Below are positions 1 to 5,851 of a stretch of 7,261 nucleotides of DNA, in pieces. The position numbers and the translations under genes are program-made. Under the pieces are notes generated by a model, which made no database searches, was not told the origin of the DNA, and saw nothing but the letters and a program-made list of their open reading frames with translations. This DNA comes from DASPTT01 sp035623275 (lineage in GTDB: Bacteria; Actinomycetota; Acidimicrobiia; Acidimicrobiales; UBA8190), in assembly GCA_035623275.1 (NCBI GenBank), contig DASPTT010000008.1, forward strand, positions 1-7,261, read 5' to 3'. Numbering within the stretch: the stretch's first letter is position 1; every line of letters begins with the position of its first letter.

Positions 1-315
1 GACGCCGGGACCGCCGACGACGACCTCCACGCGGCGTTGGAGGCGAAGCACGCCGAGGGCGCGCTGGTGTTCACGTGCACGGGGCGCGGCACACGCCTCT
101 TCGACGCGCCCGGCCACGACGTCACCACCCTCGCCGAGCACCTCGGCCCCGTGCCGGTGGCCGGGTGCTTCGCCGCCGGCGAGTTCGGTCCCGTCGGCGG
201 CAGCAACTTCGTGCACGGGTTCACCGCGTCCATGGCGCTGCTGCGCGACAGCCCCGACGCCACCGGTGGCGGAGCCGATTCGCCCGGCGACGGAGAGGGT
301 ACGGTGGGCGCGTGA
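1..315 (+). CDS. FIST-domain protein, C-terminal part (5' end outside window)
   Basis: The frame is open from base 1 and gives the last 104 residues of a protein ending in TGA at 313-315. The visible part looks like a FIST C-terminal domain: a beta-strand ending in the Cys-Thr-Gly-Arg-Gly motif (fragment residues 26-30), then a helix, then the strand and turn Ala-Gly-Cys-Phe-Ala-Ala-Gly-Glu-Phe-Gly-Pro (about 54-64), then the conserved His-Gly-Phe-Thr stretch. FIST domains are regarded as cytoplasmic small-ligand sensory domains; the ligand cannot be read from this fragment. The last 20 or so residues are Gly/Asp/Pro-rich and probably disordered. The TTG at 37 is an internal Leu codon, not the start, because homology-like sequence continues upstream of it. 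The stop overlaps the tkt start by 4 nt, so the gene is probably co-transcribed with the pentose phosphate genes. The family assignment rests on motif recognition only. Confidence 0.8.
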   Translation, partial: DAGTADDDLHAALEAKHAEGALVFTCTGRGTRLFDAPGHDVTTLAEHLGPVPVAGCFAAGEFGPVGGSNFVHGFTASMALLRDSPDATGGGADSPGDGEGTVGA

Positions 316-2318
316 GCGAGGCGGAACTCGAGGCGCGGGGCATCAACGTCATCCGCGGGCTCGCGATGGATGCCCCCCAGCGCGCCAACTCCGGTCACCC
401 GGGCACGGCCATGGCATTGGCGCCGCTGGCCCACGTGCTCTTCACGCGGATCATGCGCCACGACCCCGAGGACCCGCACTGGCCCGATCGCGATCGCTTC
501 GTGCTGTCCGCGGGCCACGCGTCGATCCTCCTCTACAGCATGCTCTTCCTCACCGGCTACGGCCTCACGATCGACGACCTCAAGGCCTTCCGGCATTGGG
601 GCAGCCGCACCCCGGGCCACCCCGAGGTCCACCTGACCCCGGGCGTCGAGGTCACCACCGGTCCCCTGGGGCAGGGGGTGGCCAACGCCGCGGGCCTGGC
701 GCTGGCCGAGCGGTGGCTGCGCGCCCGGTTCGGGCCGGAGCTCGTCGACCACCACACCTATGTCATCTGCTCCGACGGCGACCTGATGGAAGGCATCAGC
801 CACGAGGCCGCCTCGCTGGCCGGGCATCTCGGGCTCGGGCGCCTCGTCTACGTCTACGACGACAACCGCATCACCATCGACGGACCCACCTCCCTCGCCT
901 ACTCGGACGACGTGCCGGCGCGCTTTTCGGCGTACGGCTGGCACGTGGAGAACCTCGGCGAGGCGGCCAACGACACCGGCGTCCTCACCGACGCCCTCGA
1001 GCGCGCCCGGTCCATCGAGGACAAGCCGTCGCTCCTCGTGCTCCGAAGCCACATCGGCTGGCCGGCACCGACCAAGACCGACACCGCCGCGGCGCACGGC
1101 TCGCCGCTCGGCGAGGACGAGGTCCGGGCAACCAAGGAGCTGCTCGGCCTCCCCCCCGACGACACGTTCCACGTCCCCGACGACGTCCTGGCCATGTACC
1201 GCGCCAGCACGGCACGCGGTCGAGCCGCGCGCCTCGCCTGGCGGGACCGCTTCGCCGCGTGGCTCGGCGACAAGGCCCTGTGGGAGGCGTCCCAGTCCGG
1301 CCGCGGGCTGCCCGGCTGGGAGCAGAAGCTGCCCGTGTTCGAGGCCGGAGCGCAGGTCGCCACCCGGCGCGCCCTGAAGCAGGTGCTCGACGCCTCCGTG
1401 GAGGTGGTCCCCGGCCTGCTGCCGGGGAGCGCGGACCTGACGGAGAACACCGGGGTGGAGCTGGCCGAGGCGGCGGCACAGTCGTCGGCCGCGCATGCCG
1501 GGCTCCAGGTCCACTACGGGATCCGCGAGCACGCCATGGGCGGCGTCATGAACGGGATGGCGCTGCACGGGGGCGTGCTCCCCGTCGGCGGGACCTTCTT
1601 CGTCTTCAGCGACTACATGCGCCCCGCGGTGCGCCTGGCCGCACTGTCGAAGGCCAAGGTCGTCTACTCCTGGACCCACGACTCGGTCGGCCTCGGCGAG
1701 GACGGCCCGACCCACCAGCCGGTCGAGCAGCTCGCCGCGGTCCGCGCCATCCCGGGCCTGCGGGTCATCCGTCCCGCGGACGCCAACGAGTGCGCCCACG
1801 CCTGGCGGGTGGCGGTCGAGTCGGAGGGCCCCACGGCGCTGGTCCTCTCCCGCCAGCCCATCCCGGTGCTCGCCGGCACGGCGGGGGCCGCGGAGGGCGT
1901 GGCCCGCGGGGGCTACGTGCTCGCGGAGCCGGCAGGGGGACGCCTCGACGTCGTCCTCGTCGGCACGGGGAGCGAGGTCGCCCTGTGCCTGGAGGCCGCC
2001 GGGGTCCTGGCCGAGGAGGGGGTGGCGACGCGGGTGGTGTCGCTCGCCTCGTGGGAGCTCTTCGCCGAGCAGGACGCGGGGTACCGCGCGTCGGTCCTCC
2101 CGGCGGGCGTCCCCACCCTGGCCGTGGAGGCCGCCAGCCCCTTCGGTTGGGAGCGCTACGCCGACGACGTGATCGGGATCGACCGCTTCGGCGCCTCCGC
2201 CCCCGGCCCGGTCGTCCTCGAGAAGCTGGGCTTCACGGCCTCGCACGTGGCCACGCGAGCCCGGGCCCTGGTGACCCGGGACGGGGATCGCGACGACAGG
2301 CAGGAGGGCAGGCCATGA
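312..2318 (+). CDS. tkt: Transketolase
   Basis: Thiamine-diphosphate enzyme of 668 residues, a normal length for the family. It moves two-carbon ketol units between ketose and aldose phosphates in the cytoplasmic non-oxidative pentose phosphate pathway. The N-terminal signature Gly-His-Pro-Gly has its His at 29, and Ser-Ala-Gly-His puts another active-site His at 69. The ThDP/metal motif reads Ser-Asp-Gly-Asp-Leu-Met-Glu-Gly (154-161) and ends with Asp-Asp-Asn, so Asp155 and Asn185 match the Mg-binding pair of E. coli TktA. The loop His is about 262. The catalytic Glu that activates the thiamine ring is Glu406, in Gly-Ile-Arg-Glu-His-Ala-Met. The C-terminal domain begins near Val-Gly-Thr-Gly-Ser-Glu-Val. 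The start is GTG at 312, inside the FIST stop (GTGA overlap), with a purine-rich GGAGAGG at 292-298 that is rather far away (13 nt). The open frame runs further upstream, but only sequence from 312 looks like transketolase. The last 14 or so residues are a charged tail whose DNA also carries the tal ribosome binding site. Confidence 0.97.
   Translation: MSEAELEARGINVIRGLAMDAPQRANSGHPGTAMALAPLAHVLFTRIMRHDPEDPHWPDRDRFVLSAGHASILLYSMLFLTGYGLTIDDLKAFRHWGSRTPGHPEVHLTPGVEVTTGPLGQGVANAAGLALAERWLRARFGPELVDHHTYVICSDGDLMEGISHEAASLAGHLGLGRLVYVYDDNRITIDGPTSLAYSDDVPARFSAYGWHVENLGEAANDTGVLTDALERARSIEDKPSLLVLRSHIGWPAPTKTDTAAAHGSPLGEDEVRATKELLGLPPDDTFHVPDDVLAMYRASTARGRAARLAWRDRFAAWLGDKALWEASQSGRGLPGWEQKLPVFEAGAQVATRRALKQVLDASVEVVPGLLPGSADLTENTGVELAEAAAQSSAAHAGLQVHYGIREHAMGGVMNGMALHGGVLPVGGTFFVFSDYMRPAVRLAALSKAKVVYSWTHDSVGLGEDGPTHQPVEQLAAVRAIPGLRVIRPADANECAHAWRVAVESEGPTALVLSRQPIPVLAGTAGAAEGVARGGYVLAEPAGGRLDVVLVGTGSEVALCLEAAGVLAEEGVATRVVSLASWELFAEQDAGYRASVLPAGVPTLAVEAASPFGWERYADDVIGIDRFGASAPGPVVLEKLGFTASHVATRARALVTRDGDRDDRQEGRP
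2302..2307 (+). promoter_or_regulatory. Shine-Dalgarno of tal
   Basis: AGGAGG is a full match to the anti-Shine-Dalgarno core, 7 nt before the tal ATG at 2315. It lies inside the last codons of tkt and supports both the ATG choice and independent initiation of tal as well as coupling. Confidence 0.85.
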
Positions 2319-3445
2319 CCCGGTTGCACGACCTGTACGCGCGGGGCGGCCAGAGCCCCTGGCTCGACAACCTGCGGCGCGACTACCTGCACGACGGCCA
2401 TCTCGCCACGCTCGTCGAGAGCGGGATCCGGGGGGTGACGTCGAACCCCACGATCATGGCCAAGGCCATCGAGAGCGGGAACGACTACGACGCGCAATTC
2501 GCCGAGCTGCTGGCCGACCACAGCGTCGAGGATGCGTACTGGGACCTCGTCGTCACCGACATCCGGGGGGCGCTGGAGGTCCTCCGGCCCGTGCACGAGT
2601 CGTCGGGCGGCGAGGACGGGTTCGTGTCCATCGAGGTGGCGCCGGCGCTGGCCCACGACACCGAGGCAACGGCGCGCGACGCCCGCCGCTTCCACGAGCT
2701 CATCGACCGCTCCAACCTCTACGTGAAGATCCCGGGGACAGCCGAAGGGCTCCCCGCCGTGCGCACGATGATCGGCGAGGGGCACAGCATCAACATCACC
2801 CTGTTGTTCAGCGTCGAGCGCTACGACGAGGTGATCGAGGCCTACCTCGGGGGCCTCGAGGACCGCCTCGCCGCAGGGGCGACCGACCTCTCGGGCGTGC
2901 GCAGCGTGGCGTCGTTCTTCGTCAGCCGGGTGGACACCGAGGTGGACCGGCGCCTCGAGCGCCTGGCGGGCGAGGCCGACGGCGCGCGCGCCGAGGCGCT
3001 GCTCGCCATGCGCGGGACGGCCGCCGTCGCCCAGGCGCGCGAGGCCTACGCGCTCTTCGGCTCGCGGTTCGCCGGCCCGCGCTGGGAGGCGCTGGCAGCA
3101 CGCGGTGCCAACGTGCAGCGGCCGCTGTGGGCGTCGACCTCGACCAAGAACCCGGCGTACCCCGACCTCGCCTACGTCGACACGCTCATCGGACCCGACT
3201 CGGTCAACACCATGCCCGACGACACGATCGCCGCGTTCCTCGACCACGGGACGGTGGCGCGCACCGTCGACGCCGATCCGCATGCAGCGCGTGCCGTGCT
3301 GGACCGACTGGGCGAGCTCGGGGTCGACATGGCCGACGTGGCCACGACGCTCGAGGACGAGGGCGTCGCGGCCTTCTCCAAGTCCTTCGACGAGCTGATC
3401 CAGGCCTTGTCGAACAAGGCCAACGAGCTCGCCGCCGGTCGCTGA
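2315..3445 (+). CDS. tal: Transaldolase
   Basis: Transaldolase of 376 residues, the longer form typical of actinobacteria and of fused Tal-Pgi proteins, against about 317 in E. coli TalB. It transfers a dihydroxyacetone unit from sedoheptulose-7-phosphate to glyceraldehyde-3-phosphate, giving erythrose-4-phosphate and fructose-6-phosphate. The family signature Gly-Val-Thr-Ser-Asn-Pro-Thr is at 40-46. The Schiff-base Lys is Lys138, in Asn-Leu-Tyr-Val-Lys-Ile-Pro-Gly-Thr. Asp18, in Ser-Pro-Trp-Leu-Asp-Asn, is the likely acid-base Asp equivalent to E. coli Asp17. The Ser-Ile-Asn-Ile-Thr-Leu-Leu-Phe-Ser strand follows the Lys as expected, and Trp-Ala-Ser-Thr-Ser-Thr-Lys-Asn-Pro comes late in the barrel. 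The ATG at 2315 overlaps the tkt stop as ATGA and has a strong Shine-Dalgarno, so translation is probably coupled to tkt. The product of this step, fructose-6-phosphate, is the substrate of the next gene's enzyme. Confidence 0.97.
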   Translation: MTRLHDLYARGGQSPWLDNLRRDYLHDGHLATLVESGIRGVTSNPTIMAKAIESGNDYDAQFAELLADHSVEDAYWDLVVTDIRGALEVLRPVHESSGGEDGFVSIEVAPALAHDTEATARDARRFHELIDRSNLYVKIPGTAEGLPAVRTMIGEGHSINITLLFSVERYDEVIEAYLGGLEDRLAAGATDLSGVRSVASFFVSRVDTEVDRRLERLAGEADGARAEALLAMRGTAAVAQAREAYALFGSRFAGPRWEALAARGANVQRPLWASTSTKNPAYPDLAYVDTLIGPDSVNTMPDDTIAAFLDHGTVARTVDADPHAARAVLDRLGELGVDMADVATTLEDEGVAAFSKSFDELIQALSNKANELAAGR

Positions 3446-3460
3446 GCCGGTCGCGACCGG
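3435..3460 (+). repeat. Overlapping inverted and direct repeats at tal-pgi junction
   Basis: The nonamer GCCGGTCGC occurs twice, at 3434-3442 and 3446-3454, on either side of the tal stop. The second copy is part of a perfect 14-bp palindrome, CCGGTCGCGACCGG, at 3447-3460. In RNA the arm GCGACCGG (3453-3460) can pair with CCGGTCGC at 3435-3442 (8 bp, 10-nt loop containing the tal stop). Alternatively the palindrome folds on itself (5 bp, CGCG loop). The 3' arm runs into the first two bases of the pgi Shine-Dalgarno region. No U-tract follows, so it is not a classical terminator. The repeats are directly visible; any regulatory role is inference. Confidence 0.6.
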
Positions 3461-3467
3461 AGAGGGG
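3459..3467 (+). promoter_or_regulatory. Shine-Dalgarno of pgi
   Basis: GGAGAGGGG, with its core GAGGGG at 3462-3467, ends 6 nt before the GTG at 3474 and decides that start. Its first two bases also belong to the 3' arm of the junction palindrome. Confidence 0.75.
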
Positions 3468-3473
3468 AACGAG

Positions 3474-4871
3474 GTGGACCACGCCGCCAACCTGATCGAC
3501 GCCCTGCGCCGGCGGGACGCCGGCCTGTGGCCGGCGGGCAACGTCGCCCCGGACCGCCTCGGCTGGATCGAGGTGCCCCGGCGCATGGCCGACGAGGCAC
3601 GGGGTCTCGCCGCGTGGGCCGATACCGTGGACCAACCGCGCGTGGTCTTGCTCGGCATGGGCGGGTCGTCGCTCGGGCCCGCCGTGCTCGAGTCGGTGCT
3701 CGACGCCGGCACGGGCCCCGACGGCGCGGGGGCGCGGCGCGGTGAGCGGCGGCACCTCGAGGTGTGCGACACCACGCACCCGGCCACCGTCGGCGCCGTC
3801 GACCTCTCCGACGCCTTCATCCTGGTGTCGTCGAAGTCCGGTACCACGCTGGAGCCCGAGGTGCTCCTGGACCACGCGTGGGCGCAGGTGCCCGACCCCA
3901 GCCGCTACGCGGTGGTCACGGACCCGGGCACACCCCTGGCCGCGCTCGCCCGGGACCGGGGACTGGCACGGTGCTTCGAGAACCCGCCGGACATCGGCGG
4001 CCGGTACTCGGTGCTGTCCTACTTCGGCATGGTGCCCGCCGCCCTGCTCGGCTACGACGTGGCCGCCCTGTGCGAGCGGGCCCTCGACACCGACCTGGAG
4101 GAGGCGGCCGGGCTCGGCATGGCCATGGGCGAGGCGGCGCTCGCCGGGCGCGACAAGGTCACCGTGGTGGTGCCCGAACGCTTCGGGGCCTTCGGGCTCT
4201 GGGTCGAGCAGCTCATCGCCGAGTCGACCGGCAAGCAGGGCACCGGCTGCGTGCCCGTGCCCACCGTCGAGCCCGAGGACGGTCCCGACCGCCACGTCGT
4301 GCCCGTCCACTTCGACGAGGTCGAGGATCTCGGGGAGCAGTTCTACCGCTGGGAGGTTGCGACGGCCCTGTGCGGTCACGTGCTGGCCATCGACCCCTTC
4401 GACGAGCCCAACGTGGCGGAGTCGAAGCACAACACCAACGAGGTCCTCGGCGCCCTGCCGCTGCCGACGGTGCCCGACGAGGGCGCGGCGGGGACCTTGG
4501 ACTGGCTGGCGGCCACGGTCCGGCCCGGCGACTACGTGTCGGTCCAGGCCTATGTCCCCTTCGGGCAGGACGCCGCCCTGGAGGCGCTGCGGCGGCGCAT
4601 CCGGGACCACCTGGAGGGGATGGCGGTGACGGCCGGGTACGGACCCCGCTTCCTGCACTCCACCGGCCAGCTCCACAAGGGCGGCCCCGACACGGTGGTC
4701 GCCCTGCAGCTGGTGTCGCGCGACCCGGGACCGGTCGTGCCCATCCCGGGCAAGCCCTACGACTTCGCGACGCTCATCGCCGCCCAGGCGATCGGCGACC
4801 ACCGCAGCCTCGTCGCCCACGGCCGTCGGGTACGGCGCGTGGCCGTCGGCGACCTTGGCGAGATCGGCTGA
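3474..4871 (+). CDS. pgi: Glucose-6-phosphate isomerase, short stand-alone form
   Basis: Interconverts glucose-6-phosphate and fructose-6-phosphate in the cytoplasm, linking the pentose phosphate pathway with glycolysis and gluconeogenesis. At 465 residues it is well below the roughly 550 of E. coli Pgi and resembles the Pgi half of fused transaldolase/isomerase proteins. Visible SIS-fold motifs are Gly-Met-Gly-Gly-Ser-Ser-Leu-Gly (61-68), Ser-Ser-Lys-Ser-Gly-Thr-Thr (119-125, phosphate binding), Gly-Gly-Arg-Tyr-Ser (175-179, Arg177 likely active-site), and Glu-Ser-Thr-Gly-Lys-Gln-Gly from 250, where Glu250 matches the catalytic base Glu of the classical Glu-Ser-Asn-Gly-Lys motif. Near the C-terminus, His-Ser-Thr-Gly-Gln-Leu-His-Lys-Gly-Gly-Pro is typical of this subfamily. 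The GTG start is chosen for its Shine-Dalgarno; the next in-frame Met candidates lie tens of residues in. The stop is 59 nt before gnd. Assignment is firm at family level; bifunctionality with mannose-6-phosphate cannot be excluded. Confidence 0.93.
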   Translation: MDHAANLIDALRRRDAGLWPAGNVAPDRLGWIEVPRRMADEARGLAAWADTVDQPRVVLLGMGGSSLGPAVLESVLDAGTGPDGAGARRGERRHLEVCDTTHPATVGAVDLSDAFILVSSKSGTTLEPEVLLDHAWAQVPDPSRYAVVTDPGTPLAALARDRGLARCFENPPDIGGRYSVLSYFGMVPAALLGYDVAALCERALDTDLEEAAGLGMAMGEAALAGRDKVTVVVPERFGAFGLWVEQLIAESTGKQGTGCVPVPTVEPEDGPDRHVVPVHFDEVEDLGEQFYRWEVATALCGHVLAIDPFDEPNVAESKHNTNEVLGALPLPTVPDEGAAGTLDWLAATVRPGDYVSVQAYVPFGQDAALEALRRRIRDHLEGMAVTAGYGPRFLHSTGQLHKGGPDTVVALQLVSRDPGPVVPIPGKPYDFATLIAAQAIGDHRSLVAHGRRVRRVAVGDLGEIG

Positions 4872-4882
4872 CCCGGCGCGCG

Positions 4883-4888
4883 TACGAT
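4883..4888 (+). promoter_or_regulatory. Possible -10 element upstream of gnd
   Basis: TACGAT fits the TAnnnT -10 consensus of actinobacterial housekeeping promoters and lies 12 nt after the pgi stop. There is no good -35: the nearest TTG-type hexamer (TTGGCG, 4855-4860) is 22 nt away, longer than the usual 16-18. If used, initiation near A4895 would leave a leader of about 36 nt ahead of gnd. This is a weak candidate. Confidence 0.25.
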
Positions 4889-4924
4889 CGCCCCACGAGG
4901 GGCGGGGTGGGGACGACGGAGGGG
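4889..4924 (+). promoter_or_regulatory. gnd leader: GC hairpin and overlapping G-run array
   Basis: CGCCCC (4889-4894), loop ACGA and GGGGCG (4899-4904) form a perfect 6-bp GC stem with a tetraloop. Starting inside its 3' arm are four runs of four G (4899-4902, 4904-4907, 4909-4912, 4921-4924) with spacers of 1, 1 and 8 nt, on the mRNA-sense strand. The last run is part of the gnd Shine-Dalgarno. Hairpin and quadruplex would use the same first two G-runs and exclude each other. No U-tract follows the stem, so termination is not indicated. The structure is visible; its function is inferred. Confidence 0.45.
4918..4924 (+). promoter_or_regulatory. Shine-Dalgarno of gnd
   Basis: GGAGGGG ends 6 nt before the ATG at 4931. 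It supports this start over the upstream in-frame GTG near 4907, whose extra residues do not look like a Rossmann-fold N-terminus. Confidence 0.8.
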
Positions 4925-4930
4925 CTGGAC

Positions 4931-5851
4931 ATGCAGATCGGCATGGTGGGACTCGGGAAGATGGGCGCCAACATGTCGGAGCGCCTCATGAAGGCCGGCC
5001 ACGACGTCGTCGCCTTCGACCTGTCCGCCGACGCCCGGGCCGCGCTGTCCGCGAAGGGCGCGCGCCCGGCGGCCACCCTGGCCGAGCTCGTCGACGGGCT
5101 GACGCCGCCGCGCGTGGTGTGGGTCATGGTCCCCGCCGGCGGGCCCACCGTCGAGACCATCGAGTCGCTGCGCACCCTCCTCGCCGCCGGCGACGTCGTC
5201 GTCGACGGCGGGAACTCCAACTACAAGGAGGCGGCGCCCACGGAGGCGAGCCTGGGCGCGAGCGGCATCGGCTACGTCGACGCGGGGACCTCCGGTGGCG
5301 TGTGGGGCCTGGCGAACGGCTACTGCCTGATGGTGGGCGGCACAGCCGAGTCGGTGGCCAAGGCGGAGCCCGCCTTCTTGGCGCTCGCCCCCGAGGGGGG
5401 CTACGCCCATGTCGGCCCCGCGGGAGCCGGGCACTTCGTCAAGATGGTGCACAACGGCATCGAGTACGGCCTCATGCAGGCCTACGCGGAGGGCTTCGAG
5501 ATCATGTCGGAGGCCAAGGAGCTCTCCCTCGACCTCCACCAGGTCGCGTCGATCTGGCGTTACGGGTCGGTCGTGCGCTCATGGCTGCTCGAGCTCACCG
5601 AGCGCGCCCTGGCGCCGGGGTCGGGCTTCGAGTCGATCGAGGGCTACGTCGTCGACTCGGGCGAGGGGCGCTGGACGGTGGAGGAGGCGCTGTCCCGCAG
5701 CGTGCCCGCGCCCGTCATCACCGCCTCGCTCTACCAACGCTTCGCCTCGCGCCGGCCCGACGCCTTCGCCAACAAGCTCCTGGCCGCCCTCCGGAACCAG
5801 TTCGGCGGGCACGCCGTGGTCACCGAGCCCGGGGGCGGCCGTGGGGCCTGA
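4931..5851 (+). CDS. gnd: 6-phosphogluconate dehydrogenase (decarboxylating), short form
   Basis: Oxidatively decarboxylates 6-phosphogluconate to ribulose-5-phosphate and CO2. At 306 residues it belongs to the short class (about 300, as in B. subtilis YqeC-type enzymes) and not the ~470-residue NADP-linked dimer class. The Rossmann motif Gly-Leu-Gly-Lys-Met-Gly-Ala-Asn is at 7-14. The second beta-strand ends in Ala-Phe-Asp-Leu, placing Asp30 where NADP enzymes usually carry Asn-Arg-Ser/Thr, which suggests a preference for NAD+. Substrate-binding Gly-Thr-Ser-Gly-Gly-Val-Trp-Gly starts at 119. The catalytic motif His-Phe-Val-Lys-Met-Val-His-Asn-Gly-Ile-Glu-Tyr-Gly gives Lys171 and Glu178 as the acid-base pair and Asn175 as a substrate ligand. 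The all-helical C-terminal half is intact, ending shortly after Asn-Gln-Phe-Gly-Gly-His. The stop lies 11 nt inside zwf. Family certain; cofactor is a prediction. Confidence 0.95.
   Translation: MQIGMVGLGKMGANMSERLMKAGHDVVAFDLSADARAALSAKGARPAATLAELVDGLTPPRVVWVMVPAGGPTVETIESLRTLLAAGDVVVDGGNSNYKEAAPTEASLGASGIGYVDAGTSGGVWGLANGYCLMVGGTAESVAKAEPAFLALAPEGGYAHVGPAGAGHFVKMVHNGIEYGLMQAYAEGFEIMSEAKELSLDLHQVASIWRYGSVVRSWLLELTERALAPGSGFESIEGYVVDSGEGRWTVEEALSRSVPAPVITASLYQRFASRRPDAFANKLLAALRNQFGGHAVVTEPGGGRGA

Noticed and set aside
300..305. TACGGT as a possible -10 for a tkt promoter
   Set aside because: It has no -35 at suitable spacing and lies within FIST coding sequence only 7 nt before the tkt start; not supportable.
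485..496. Perfect 12-bp palindrome CGATCGCGATCG within tkt
   Set aside because: Single occurrence inside conserved coding sequence (Asp-Arg-Asp-Arg codons); best explained by codon choice.
771..794. Transketolase thiamine motif beginning Ser-Asp-Gly instead of Gly-Asp-Gly
   Set aside because: The metal-binding Asp155 and Asn185 are kept, and Ser at this place is familiar in actinobacterial transketolases, so it is a lineage variant and not a defect.
266..2314. Long plus-strand open frame continuing upstream of tal
   Set aside because: The sequence before 2315 is an Arg/Gly/Pro-rich out-of-frame reading of tkt. Only the part from the tal ATG resembles a protein family.
2156..3847. 563-codon open frame on the minus strand across tal, with similar ones at 3204-4820 and 5820-7181
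   Set aside because: They lie opposite clear, motif-bearing genes, have low-complexity Arg/Gly/His/Val-rich translations and no recognisable domains. Long antisense frames are expected at this GC content.
5837..5848. GGCC-GTGG-GGCC mini-hairpin with the zwf start in its loop
   Set aside because: Only 4 bp, too short to be distinguished from chance in sequence this GC-rich.
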